A stretch of 64,000 nt of DNA from Pseudoalteromonas sp. SMS1 (lineage in GTDB: Bacteria > Pseudomonadota > Gammaproteobacteria > Enterobacterales > Alteromonadaceae). The stretch spans positions 186,001-250,000 of the forward strand of contig NZ_JAKGBI010000006.1 of assembly GCF_021530565.1 (NCBI RefSeq), read 5' to 3'. The position numbers and the translations under genes were made by a program. The notes under the pieces were generated by a model that was given only the letters and a program-made list of their open reading frames with translations, searched no databases and was not told the origin of the DNA. Numbering within the stretch: the stretch's first letter is position 1; each line of letters opens with the position of its first letter. Positions 54,045 to 62,146 of the stretch are shown piece by piece.

Positions 54045-54584
54045 ATGACAAAAGCACTCATTATTATTGATACACAGGATTCTTTTTTTGAAACTGACTA
54101 TTGGCAAGATAAAGACTTTGCTTCCTTTAAAAGTAACCTGTTGAGCGTCATCAGTGCCTTTAAAGCCAATGAGCAACCCATTGTGAAAGTACTACATAGT
54201 CGAGAAGACGCTTTCAATAGCCCCTTTAACCCAACAACCGGTTTGGTAAAACCAATGGCATTTTTACCGCAAGACTTTACTAAAGTTTTCTATAAATCAG
54301 TGCACAATGCATTCACTGATACTGGGCTCACTATGTGGTTAAAACGCAATCAAATTGAGACACTTGTCATTACTGGGATCCGCACCGAACAATGCTGCGA
54401 AACAACGGCCAGAGTCGCGTTTGATTTAGGCTTTACCGTGGAGTTTGTTACAGATGCGACACTGACTTTTGATATGCGATGCCCTACCACGAATACCCCC
54501 TATTCGTCGGCAGAAATACAAGCGAGAACAAATTTAGTGCTTGCCAATCGATTTGCATCAATACATGCTCACAGCGACTATTAG
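54045..54584 (+). CDS. Isochorismatase-family cysteine hydrolase
   Basis: A 179-residue cytosolic enzyme of the isochorismatase-like/nicotinamidase family. ALIIIDTQDSFFETDYW holds the catalytic Asp (IIIDTQDSF), with the Lys in KVFYKSVHNAFT, and TGIRTEQCCETTARVAFDLG contains the nucleophilic Cys and the cis-peptide region. Substrates in the family include isochorismate, nicotinamide and N-carbamoyl compounds; none is indicated. It lies 77 bases upstream of a GlxA-type regulator on the same strand, suggesting an amide-type substrate that the regulator recognises. Confidence 0.88.
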   Translation: MTKALIIIDTQDSFFETDYWQDKDFASFKSNLLSVISAFKANEQPIVKVLHSREDAFNSPFNPTTGLVKPMAFLPQDFTKVFYKSVHNAFTDTGLTMWLKRNQIETLVITGIRTEQCCETTARVAFDLGFTVEFVTDATLTFDMRCPTTNTPYSSAEIQARTNLVLANRFASIHAHSDY

Positions 54585-54661
54585 TACTCATATCGCTGCG
54601 CCAAATACCCAAAAATAGCACTGTATTTGGCGCGGCCAACGAACACGAATTGGAGCCATCA

Positions 54662-55609
54662 GTGACGATATATTTTGTTTTGGTACCAGACACTTTACCA
54701 TTAGATTTTGCAGGCCCCTTACAAGTCTTTTTGGAAGCTCGGCGTCTAGGGATCTCTTACGACATCAAATATGTTAGCGCATCAGCGCATTTCGCTTTAG
54801 ATGGCGGTTTACGGTTACAAAACCTCGATGCATTGCCTGCCCAACTCAAGCTGGAAGATGTAATTGTATTACCTGGATGCAATAACGCTTTCTCTATCTA
54901 CACAACCGATGCCGCCCAAGAAACCATCCAATGGCTAAAGCACACAATCACGCAACAAACCGTTTTAACCATATGCTCTGGTGCCGTCATCGCAGCCAAA
55001 GCAGGGCTGCTGATTGGTAAGCGCTATACGACGCACAATCAATTGATTGACCAGATGCGCATGCTCTTTCCAGAGAGCCAAGTGTTGGAAAACCGTATTT
55101 TCGTCGAAGACTGCAACATCATTAGTAGTGCAGGGATAAGCTCAGGTATTGATATGGCTCTTTACTTCGTAAGCTCACGCTTTGGAGAACATATTGGCGC
55201 CCAAGTAGCGCAGGAAATGTTGGTCTATTTTAGGCGCACTGGCCAGGACCCTCAACTCAGCAGTTGGTTACAATTTCGCAATCATATGCATCGTGGGATC
55301 CATAAAATCCAAGATGAAATTTGCAACAATATTGAGAAAAACTACTCTCTTGAGCAACTCGCTGACATTGCTTGTCTTTCTCAAAGGCAGTTGAGCCGCT
55401 TGTTTTCTCTGCATCTTGGGGTTTCGCCGCATACCTATTTACAGCATATCAAGGTAGGACACGCCAAAAAGTTGCTTCAGCACAGCAATCAAAGTGTCGA
55501 GTTGATAGCACAAAACTGCGGCTATTCGAGCAGTAGACAGTTTAGGCGTGCTTTTATCAAAGTCACTCAACAAAGTCCGCAGCAATTCAGACAACAGTAT
55601 ACGTATTGA
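54662..55609 (+). CDS. GlxA-type AraC regulator with DJ-1/PfpI domain
   Basis: About 315 residues from GTG 54662, which has GGAG six bases upstream; the longer frame from 54479 overlaps the hydrolase gene by 106 bases. Residues ~5-175 form a DJ-1/PfpI-like domain (FVLVPDTLPLDFAGPLQVFL, LTICSGAVIAAKAGLLIG, ISSAGISSGIDMALYFVSSR). Residues ~205-312 are an AraC DNA-binding domain with two helix-turn-helices (SLEQLADIACLSQRQLSRLF and VELIAQNCGYSSSRQFRRAF). Such regulators respond to amino-acid or choline-type metabolites. It is probably a regulator of the isochorismatase-family gene before it. Confidence 0.9.
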   Translation: MTIYFVLVPDTLPLDFAGPLQVFLEARRLGISYDIKYVSASAHFALDGGLRLQNLDALPAQLKLEDVIVLPGCNNAFSIYTTDAAQETIQWLKHTITQQTVLTICSGAVIAAKAGLLIGKRYTTHNQLIDQMRMLFPESQVLENRIFVEDCNIISSAGISSGIDMALYFVSSRFGEHIGAQVAQEMLVYFRRTGQDPQLSSWLQFRNHMHRGIHKIQDEICNNIEKNYSLEQLADIACLSQRQLSRLFSLHLGVSPHTYLQHIKVGHAKKLLQHSNQSVELIAQNCGYSSSRQFRRAFIKVTQQSPQQFRQQYTY

Positions 55610-55910
55610 TGTATCGGCAGAATCGTGGATGTCGCAACTTAATACTTGTCAAAATAAAAACGTGAACCCCATATACTTGGCGCGAAGATGATAGCTTTGT
55701 TTCAAATTCGGTATGTTTTTTAAAAGGAGGTGGGTCAGCAAACTGTTGGGCTGTGGTTATTATTGACGCAAGGTTAACCCGAAAAAACACATCTTGCTGC
55801 GATTTTGGCAATCACCAAGAGGCTACCCGCCAGGTATGGTTTATCGACCCCGAACCGATTGTAAATCACGACAGCAGAGCAAGGTGCTGTCCCTTGTTTC
55901 TCAATTGAAA

Positions 55911-56520
55911 TTAATGGCGGTTTGCAAAAAGGGGTCTTTCAAAAATTGGCGACCTAGTTTTGAGTGTCGTGATTAAACGTATAGTGCCCCCTTCCAGTGC
56001 GATATGCTTATAGGTGCGTGCGGAGTTTACGTCTTTCAATTGGTCGGTCATTTTAATAGGCATATAACGAGATGGCCAAACTTCACCCCCCTTAGCTGAT
56101 ACCAATAAAACAGGCCTGCCATTGTGTTTTATTGGTATGCGGACAATACCCTTGTGAGTGTTAACAAGAGTACGTTCAAAGGCGGGAATATATTCATCCG
56201 TAAAGTTTCCTTTTTATATGTGTCATGACAGCGAAAGCGCGTCTACATAATTAAGCGTCTAGTTGTGTAATGTCCACCCTGAGTGAGACGTTGTTGTTTT
56301 GACAGTATTCCAACTAACATGAGTAGGCATCATAGCAACAACATGATGAATATTGTTAAAGCGACTACCCAGTAGTAGGGCAAACTCAGCTCCCCTTGAA
56401 AAACCATACACGGCGATGCAGTGTTTTATCGCCATTGGGTCATCGCGAGTTGCTCATGGCACACAAACCTGTAGAGTACCCAATCAAAATCGTGCGCAAT
56501 CAGTGTCATATGCAATAGCG
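55911..56520 (-). pseudogene. Decayed acyl-CoA thioester hydrolase/BAAT C-terminal domain
   Basis: Reading one - strand frame from ~56520 to 55911, the translation clearly follows the BAAT/acyl-CoA thioesterase C-terminal domain: IKHCIAVYGFSRGAEFALLL (nucleophile Ser at 56397-56399), then FNNIHHVVAMMPTHVSWNTV and SHSGWTLHN, FTDEYIPAFERTLVNTHKGI, and RPVLLVSAKGGEVWPSRYM. In-frame stops occur at 56484, 56454, 56259, 56223 and 56214. The normal acidic residue (DD before xWPS) reads GG and the terminal AGH histidine is absent. The gene is therefore dead, with only its C-terminal half left. The rest of the gap, 55610-55910, holds only a 7-bp hairpin (GACAGCA 55870, TGCTGTC 55885) and nothing I can name. 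Confidence 0.8.
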
Positions 56521-56606
56521 GTACAAAACAAACTATACGGCGCTCAGTGTTTAAAATTTCGATGAAAATAGCTAGACTCAAGTAAATGGTTAGATGGGGA
56601 GAGTTT

Positions 56607-56924
56607 ATGAGTGAATTACAGGTTTGTATTCAACTACGTCTAGAGCCCGGATGTATGGGGCCGCAAGGTAAAGAACATATTGAAGCATTTTGTAAAAAAG
56701 AAAATACCACGCCTTGGCAAAATAATTTTGCCATTGTTAGTGTGGTGCCTAGATATGATAAAACGCTGCCTGAATGGGAGTATCGACTCAAAAATAAACT
56801 GCTAAAAGCGGAACAGGTGGTTAGGGTTGTTGAGATGCACAACATCACAAAGGCCGACTTAGAAGAAGAAATAGAAACGCATATCGCACAAGAAATTGAT
56901 CTCTACATGGAGGGAAAATTATAA
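56607..56924 (+). CDS. Conserved hypothetical protein, 105 aa
   Basis: About 105 residues from ATG 56607, which has GGGGAGAG upstream; a longer frame from 56586 is less likely. The protein is soluble and opens MSELQVCIQLRLEPGCMGPQ, with a central SVVPRYDKTLPEWEYRLKNK and a highly acidic helical end (TKADLEEEIETHIAQEIDLY). No family is recognised with confidence; no catalytic motif, signal or membrane segment is visible. It sits between the pseudogene and the DUF3833 gene with no clear partner. Confidence 0.6.
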   Translation: MSELQVCIQLRLEPGCMGPQGKEHIEAFCKKENTTPWQNNFAIVSVVPRYDKTLPEWEYRLKNKLLKAEQVVRVVEMHNITKADLEEEIETHIAQEIDLYMEGKL

Positions 56925-57022
56925 TGTTGTTAAGCATGGCAATAGCCGTATCATCCAGCCGACTATAAGCACACTATCCGAGGCCAAGGCGCTTCAAGGT
57001 AAGAAAACGCCTTCGCTGTGGT

Positions 57023-57589
57023 TTACTGAGGATATAACCCCCCTGTACACCCGAGTGCTGCTTCACTGCTCTGCATAAAAATAGTGACCTCGGCAACAAC
57101 CAATCCAAACTTTTTTATATACGATCGGTTCATCAATGTGCATTTGTCAAAAGCCCACATCCAATCGTCAAACGATACCCGGTACGTTGTATCATCTACC
57201 GGTAAATCCATTTCATATTGCCACCTCAAGGCATTTCCATACACATGACCCGTCGCTTCAGTTGCAATGTCGCCGGCATTCCCTCTAAAGCCATCACCTT
57301 GTGACGTAATTCGCCATACTCGATGTTTTACACCATCTCCGTAGCCGTAGGTGAACGTTTCGTCTAAGACAAGTTCGTTATTTTGCTGGATAGCGCCTTT
57401 TATTTCGACTTTAAACCTTTGCACTAACTGACCACTGCGATTTTGCACAATCCCCCATGCATTGACCTGTCCATTAAAGAAGGTGTAAACATCAATATTG
57501 GGTGACATTGCTTCATATGCATCGCTATGAACAGATGACCTGCATGCAGACAATACCATCATCACAACAACAATAACCACTGCTCTCAT
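57023..57589 (-). CDS. DUF3833 lipoprotein
   Basis: A 188-residue lipoprotein (signal MRAVVIVVVMMVLSACRSS, lipobox LSAC). The core reads like the DUF3833 family: VYTFFNGQVNAWGIVQNRSG, QRFKVEIKGAIQ, LDETFTYGYGDGVKHRVWRI, FRGNAGDIATEATGHVYGNA, and LPVDDTTYRVSFDDWMWAFD. The family has a lipocalin-like strand pattern and is often found near cyclopropane-fatty-acid and chalcone-isomerase-like genes. Here it overlaps the chalcone-isomerase-like gene by four bases (ATGA), so both are one transcript. The exact role is unknown. Confidence 0.9.
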   Translation of the reverse strand: MRAVVIVVVMMVLSACRSSVHSDAYEAMSPNIDVYTFFNGQVNAWGIVQNRSGQLVQRFKVEIKGAIQQNNELVLDETFTYGYGDGVKHRVWRITSQGDGFRGNAGDIATEATGHVYGNALRWQYEMDLPVDDTTYRVSFDDWMWAFDKCTLMNRSYIKKFGLVVAEVTIFMQSSEAALGCTGGLYPQ

Positions 57590-58113
57590 GATTGCTCTCC
57601 TAATAACTTGCGTCTCATTTTTGGTTCAGAAGTTTGAGCACTTAACCAAATATCAAAAAACCATTTTGTAAACCGTGGGTCTTTAACTTCCCCTAACAGC
57701 GTTTCATCATTATAAAATTTAGTTGTGCCGGCTGGCGTACGAACTCCAAGCAAAGAGTAGTTTTCTTCTACGTCGGGAAAAATACGTTTCATCTCTTCTA
57801 GCCATTTTTGGCCTGTTTGTACGTCATCAAACCCTTGCTTTTGCATCTCTTCTAGTGATCGCTCTGCAATGTCTTCTCCACTGAGTTCACGTAAGTAAGT
57901 CAGCTGTAAAACAAATGGCGCTGCCGGGTTGTACTCACCTGTTGGCGTGTACAAGCTAATGTCATAGACATCCCAAAATAGATACGTCATACGCGCTGTC
58001 TCTCCAACTTGAGACATCCCCGTTTTTATCGCATCAGGATTGACGCCCGTACTGCTGGCAAGGCAGCTGAAAAACATCAGCGCCGTCATCAAGCTGTGTC
58101 TGAATCGGTTCAT
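57586..58113 (-). CDS. Chalcone isomerase-like exported protein
   Basis: A 175-residue exported protein (signal MNRFRHSLMTALMFFSCLAS). YLFWDVYDISLYTPTGEYNP, VLQLTYLRELSGEDIAERSL, QKQGFDDVQTGQKWLEEMKR and LGVRTPAGTTKFYNDETLLG follow the bacterial chalcone-isomerase-like family. The catalytic residues of plant chalcone isomerases cannot be confirmed. It is upstream of and overlaps the DUF3833 lipoprotein gene; the same pair often accompanies fatty-acid modification (Cfa, DUF1365, DUF2878) genes, none of which is adjacent here. Confidence 0.88.
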   Translation of the reverse strand: MNRFRHSLMTALMFFSCLASSTGVNPDAIKTGMSQVGETARMTYLFWDVYDISLYTPTGEYNPAAPFVLQLTYLRELSGEDIAERSLEEMQKQGFDDVQTGQKWLEEMKRIFPDVEENYSLLGVRTPAGTTKFYNDETLLGEVKDPRFTKWFFDIWLSAQTSEPKMRRKLLGEQS

Positions 58114-58229
58114 ATTAAGTCCATGTAAAGTCTATTGTAAGATATACGCAGCCAGCTTATCTTTCGTTCACTTTAATACCGTCAACACGCTACCCATTTT
58201 GCTTTTGCAAGCCGATTTCAGCGAGACTG

Positions 58230-59135
58230 CTAACTTAGATCATGAAAATCTTTAAATTGCTCAATGAACCAATGTAATTTGGGGTCTTGTTGCCGAGTAC
58301 GATACCAATACAGTTTTACATGGTAATTGGGTATTTTAAGGGGAGGCGGGTGCACTGTTAAGCCCAGATTGGGCGCAATTTCAGTGGCATATTTTGCAGG
58401 CATTGTCAGCAACCACTCTGTATTTTGCACACATACTGGCGCACTGAGCATATGCGGTGTTGATAATATGATTCTGCGCGACTTCTTGTGTTGTGCAAGC
58501 GTCTTGTCAACAATACCTCGGGTTTCATTCCATGGCGCAATAAGCACATGAGGGCGGGCCAAAAACATCTGCATTGTCAATTTATACGTTGGGACATGCT
58601 GCTGACAACTAAGCGTCACATATTTACCTTCAAACCAGTTCAACTGTGCCAAACTTTCTGACTTTTCTTTTTGATGCGCGAAACCGCAGACAATATCTAA
58701 CTTGAGATCTTTTAGTGCTTGTATGGGTAATCGTTGTTCAAGTTGAATGACTTGCACGGATATATTACTAAAGCGCTTAAGTAGGCTATTTAAAAAGGGC
58801 TTTAAACACCAAGCCGTATAATCCGTTGCTGCGATGGTAAAGTGATGTGCGTCTGAGGGGTCAAATTCTTTGGATTGATTTAGCCCTTGGGTGATCACCT
58901 TTAATGCTGGCAGTACCTCCTTTGCAAGCAAATGTGCATAGTTGGTCGCCAGCATCTGATTATTTACCCTGACAAATAGTTCATCACTTAATCGCTCCCG
59001 AAGGCGCGTCAGGGCATGGCTGCAAGCAGATTGACTCATATGTAATTGCTGCGCCGTTTGCGTAACCGACCCCGTTTCATATAGCACCGCAAATAACTTT
59101 AGTAAGTTTAAATCAATATTGGGGATATCCATCAT
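58230..59135 (-). CDS. LysR-family transcriptional regulator
   Basis: A 301-residue regulator. IDLNLLKLFAVLYETGSVTQ and AQQLHMSQSACSHALTRLRE form the N-terminal winged helix-turn-helix, followed by a periplasmic-binding-type effector domain from residue ~90 (HHFTIAATDYTAWCLKPFLN to the C-terminal HWFIEQFKDF). It is divergent from a GNAT gene (104-bp gap), which is a probable target. Effector unknown. There are two adjacent ATG codons, and the first is given. Confidence 0.92.
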   Translation of the reverse strand: MMDIPNIDLNLLKLFAVLYETGSVTQTAQQLHMSQSACSHALTRLRERLSDELFVRVNNQMLATNYAHLLAKEVLPALKVITQGLNQSKEFDPSDAHHFTIAATDYTAWCLKPFLNSLLKRFSNISVQVIQLEQRLPIQALKDLKLDIVCGFAHQKEKSESLAQLNWFEGKYVTLSCQQHVPTYKLTMQMFLARPHVLIAPWNETRGIVDKTLAQHKKSRRIILSTPHMLSAPVCVQNTEWLLTMPAKYATEIAPNLGLTVHPPPLKIPNYHVKLYWYRTRQQDPKLHWFIEQFKDFHDLS

Positions 59136-59239
59136 GCATTTTATACATATAGTAGGTGCAAAACATGCACTTTATTCATGAGTAACTTCACATTACACTG
59201 ACCCATAGCGAAGTCAAACACTATAGAGAACATACAACA

Positions 59240-59722
59240 ATGAACTTAACGATACGCCCAGCCGAAAAAAAAGATGCAGCAACGATTCTCCACTTTATTA
59301 ATGAATTGGCTGTCTATGAAAAAGAGCCTGACGCGGTCCTCAATACCGTTGAAGAAATAGAGAAAAAGCTATTTGGAGAAGATGTACGCGCACATGCGCT
59401 CATTTGTGAGCAGGGCGGTGAACCTATTGGTTTTGCAGTGTATTTCTTTAATTACTCGACTTGGCTTGGGCAGTATGGCCTGTACTTGGAGGATCTTTAT
59501 ATTGCACAGGACAAAAGAGGGGCTGGGGCAGGTAAAGCACTGATGAAGCACCTAGCGCAACTGGCAGTTAGTAAAGACTGTGGCAGATTTGAATGGGTGG
59601 TTTTAGATTGGAATAAACCAGCTATCGATTTTTACCAAAGTATTGGCGCCGAACCACAAGATGAGTGGATCATTTATAGACTCACAGGGCAAGCGCTAAG
59701 AGACTTTGCTGAGCACGCTTAA
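59240..59722 (+). CDS. GNAT family N-acetyltransferase
   Basis: A 160-residue acetyltransferase resembling the spermidine/spermine or diamine acetyltransferase-like group: LTIRPAEKKDAATILHFINE, the GLYLEDLYIAQDKRGAGAGK loop (R-G-A-G-A-G) and FEWVVLDWNKPAIDFYQSIG, the last including the catalytic tyrosine region. The substrate is probably a polyamine or amino acid derivative, by analogy. It is divergent from the LysR gene and its stop overlaps the end of the convergent DUF2314-like gene by four bases. Confidence 0.9.
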   Translation: MNLTIRPAEKKDAATILHFINELAVYEKEPDAVLNTVEEIEKKLFGEDVRAHALICEQGGEPIGFAVYFFNYSTWLGQYGLYLEDLYIAQDKRGAGAGKALMKHLAQLAVSKDCGRFEWVVLDWNKPAIDFYQSIGAEPQDEWIIYRLTGQALRDFAEHA

Positions 59723-60213
59723 AGATCAATATACTTGTGCTGCATAGCATGCAATTCAGGCGGTAGTGAAATACCGTCTCTTTGCGCAATTGAAAACATG
59801 GCGCGCTGAATAAACCCGCCGTATATATTGCCGCGATCATCAGTGATCTGCCAGTCTTCAATATCTTCCAATTGACACACAAAGTTGTGAGCCATTTTGC
59901 CGCTATGCGTAATAGGCGGTGTCACTAAAAAAACATTGACCTCGTTGCCTTTAATCATCTCAACATGCGCACCTAAATGCTCAACAACACCGCCATCACT
60001 TTCAAAACCAAGCTTTACAAATGCATCATTAGGATACCTTATAAACAATGCCTTGAACTCATCTATTGACGATTTTGCCAACTCGATCGCTTCAATTAAC
60101 AAAGGGTCATCTGGGTCGGTTTCGAGCGGAGGAAACACCTCTGAAGACGAGCTATAGCGATTATGAAGCCATAAGCCCATTAATAAAGCCACAATGAGTA
60201 AACCCCAGTACAT
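59719..60213 (-). CDS. Membrane-anchored DUF2314-like protein, 164 aa
   Basis: A 164-residue protein with one N-terminal membrane anchor (MYWGLLIVALLMGLWL). The soluble rest has SIDEFKALFIRYPNDAFVKL, VEMIKGNEVNVFLVTPPITH and the C-terminal IEDWQITDDRGNIYGGFIQR, which resembles the DUF2314 family (immunity-like or housekeeping, unknown). The soluble part would face the periplasm or cytosol according to anchor orientation. The convergent GNAT gene overlaps its end by four bases. Confidence 0.7.
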   Translation of the reverse strand: MYWGLLIVALLMGLWLHNRYSSSSEVFPPLETDPDDPLLIEAIELAKSSIDEFKALFIRYPNDAFVKLGFESDGGVVEHLGAHVEMIKGNEVNVFLVTPPITHSGKMAHNFVCQLEDIEDWQITDDRGNIYGGFIQRAMFSIAQRDGISLPPELHAMQHKYIDL

Positions 60214-60432
60214 ACTCGCTCCGTCGTCTTAGCGTTTTAGTAAGTGTAGCAAAAAAGCCACATGCGAAAGGCGGAAACATGGCAGGGAAGTCAGCAGCTG
60301 ACAAAACTTTTCAAACGCTTTCACAAAGGATGAGTATCTGAGCCAAAACTTTACAAATCTACCTGCAATGTAAAAATGCAAAAAGCTGCACATTTACAAG
60401 CTTTTACATAAAGAGTTAAAATTTCACTAAAC

Positions 60433-60819
60433 TTACAATGCAGTGTGTTTGTGCTGTCTTTTTTCTTGCTTTCTTCTTAGGCTATTGCCTAACAAGTCTT
60501 CTCTACTGACTAAGAAACCACAGATACTACTCACGACCACATAAATTCCATACATTGAACCTATATAAACCCAATTATTCTGGCTGGTAAGTAGAGCAAT
60601 ATTGGTACCATCATTCACGAAAAGCACATTAACAATCGACAGAGCAAACACCACTCTATAGTACAAAACATGGCCTAGATGGCTTGCAAAAGCAGCAACG
60701 AGTAAGGCAAATAAACAGAGGTAAAACCCAATGACGGAATTAGCACCAGGTTGGTAGCTAGGGTAAATAGCCAGTATGGAAAGAATTACCGAGCTCCATC
60801 CCGATATATGATAAATCAT
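60433..60819 (-). CDS. Hypothetical four-helix membrane protein, 128 aa
   Basis: Not recognised. Four hydrophobic segments: residues ~5-22, ~28-46, ~52-70 and ~82-104, followed by a basic tail (LRRKQEKRQHKHTAL). No charged or catalytic motif is visible inside the membrane. The start at 60819 has a plausible GGGAACTG purine-rich region upstream. It stands between the DUF2314-like and the uracil-DNA-glycosylase family genes and is followed by a 219-bp gap without recognisable signals. Confidence 0.6.
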   Translation of the reverse strand: MIYHISGWSSVILSILAIYPSYQPGANSVIGFYLCLFALLVAAFASHLGHVLYYRVVFALSIVNVLFVNDGTNIALLTSQNNWVYIGSMYGIYVVVSSICGFLVSREDLLGNSLRRKQEKRQHKHTAL

Positions 60820-60930
60820 TTTCAGTTCCCTTGAATTAAATTGTTATTTTTTGTAAATCACAGCATATGGTGCGATTATGGTAGATGTAAGGCAAATTGG
60901 CAACTCCTTTAGGCTACAAGCTAATCTAAA

Positions 60931-61497
60931 CTAGTTCTTTATTATCGAATTCACGCGCTCTTTTAATGCAGGAATTGCATTTATTTCAAACCATGGATTG
61001 TTCTTCAACCAATGAAAGTTGCGTGGACTTGGATGCGGAATTGCGATTTTTGACGGCAATTGTGCAGACCATTGCTTTGCACTTTCTGTCACATTATTGA
61101 AATCGTCTAAATGATAGGCTTGAGCATACTGTCCTATTAAAATGGTCAGTCTCACCTCATTAAACGCTTCCAATATTTTTTCGCGCCATATCGTCGCACA
61201 CACTTTTGGTGGCGGATTGTCTCCAGACTTTCCCCTTCCAGGGTAGCAAAATGCCATCGGTACAATCGCAAACAAACATGGATCATAAAATTGTTGTTCA
61301 TTTACACCCAGCCACATTCTCAACCTTTTACCACTCGCATCATCAAACGGCTTTCCGGATTTATGTACGCTTAAACTGGGCGCTTGACCAGCAATCAATA
61401 TCCGTGCGCATTTTTCACCTTGGATAACCGGTCGAGGCTCATAGCCAAATGTCGCTTGACATAACCGGCACTGGTTAATTTCATCCAATAAACTCAT
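60931..61497 (-). CDS. Uracil-DNA glycosylase family protein
   Basis: About 188 residues from ATG 61497 (MSLLDEINQCRLC), chosen because the frame from 61548 adds only poorly conserved residues. It follows the family 4/6-like plan: N-terminal CRLCQ cysteine pair, GYEPRPVIQGEKCARILIAG, then motif A GQAPSLSVHKSGKPFDDASG, PMAFCYPGRGKSGDNPPPKV, ILIGQYAQAYHL and the HPSPRN motif in PSKIAIPHPSPRNFHWLKNN. Members excise uracil or process other damage; some are of unknown activity. The Cys pair near the N-terminus may hold an iron-sulfur or zinc site only partly (no further Cys pair is seen). Confidence 0.85.
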   Translation of the reverse strand: MSLLDEINQCRLCQATFGYEPRPVIQGEKCARILIAGQAPSLSVHKSGKPFDDASGKRLRMWLGVNEQQFYDPCLFAIVPMAFCYPGRGKSGDNPPPKVCATIWREKILEAFNEVRLTILIGQYAQAYHLDDFNNVTESAKQWSAQLPSKIAIPHPSPRNFHWLKNNPWFEINAIPALKERVNSIIKN

Positions 61498-61774
61498 AGA
61501 GTTAATCTTATTGCTTTCATGATTAAAATCTCGATTTAAGCGTACCAACTTGGTGTACTAAAGAAGACCCTATACCGTACAAGAAAATTTCAAAGTGTAC
61601 AAAATTACGCAAGCAAAGCCGTGATTTTTATACCGTATTGAAATTTTGAGGTAAATAAAATATTTAATTGGTTAGTTTCCTAGATATCAGTTGATGCGCC
61701 TTGTGTTGTACTTGTAGCCAAATAATTAACATTGAAATCCTAGCCCGTAGAAATGTTATTTTAACGCATTTAGC
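61498..61774. other. Intergenic region before the Fur-box operon
   Basis: About 277 AT-rich bases upstream of the iron operon's Fur box. They probably contain the divergent promoter of the uracil-DNA-glycosylase gene. No RNA, repeat or ORF stands out. Confidence 0.4.
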
Positions 61775-61793
61775 AATGATAATTACTGTCATT
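61775..61793 (+). promoter_or_regulatory. Fur box upstream of the DUF3649-PepSY-DUF3325 operon
   Basis: AATGATAATTACTGTCATT matches the AATGATAATNATTATCATT arrangement at 16 of 18 defined positions. It lies 53 bases before the DUF3649 ATG, so the iron operon is probably repressed by Fur. Confidence 0.78.
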
Positions 61794-61846
61794 TGCAAAC
61801 CTATTCATGGATAATTAAAGGTCTGATAAAAAACTTTAGGAACATT

Positions 61847-62146
61847 ATGTCACAAGCAGACAATGCCTTGACGCTTCGATATCGGCTAAGCGTATTGTCC
61901 AGATTTTGCGCTGCAATTTTTGGTGGTTACTTTCTCACCGCCCACAGTGTGGCTTTGCTTAGCTTATTCATATCCACCACGAAGGTCGATGCCGTCTTAT
62001 ATAGTGTTTGCGTCAGTATATTACTTTACTGCTGTGTATTTATCGCCGTGTTTGCAGTGCGCTCACTAATATGGATTTGGTTGGTTTTGATAACAAGCAT
62101 CTTAGGATTAGATTTACTCACTCAATATATCCAGGGGGGAATATGA
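61847..62146 (+). CDS. DUF3649-family small membrane protein
   Basis: About 99 residues from ATG 61847 (AGGA upstream); a longer frame from 61793 would start inside the Fur box. Three hydrophobic segments are seen (residues ~18-40, ~45-70 and ~75-95). LRYRLSVLSRFCAAIFGGYF and GYFLTAHSVALLSLF are typical of DUF3649, which recurs in iron-uptake operons with PepSY and DUF3325 proteins. The stop overlaps the PepSY start (ATGA). It is presumably a subunit of an inner-membrane ferric-reduction or siderophore-processing complex. Confidence 0.85.
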   Translation: MSQADNALTLRYRLSVLSRFCAAIFGGYFLTAHSVALLSLFISTTKVDAVLYSVCVSILLYCCVFIAVFAVRSLIWIWLVLITSILGLDLLTQYIQGGI

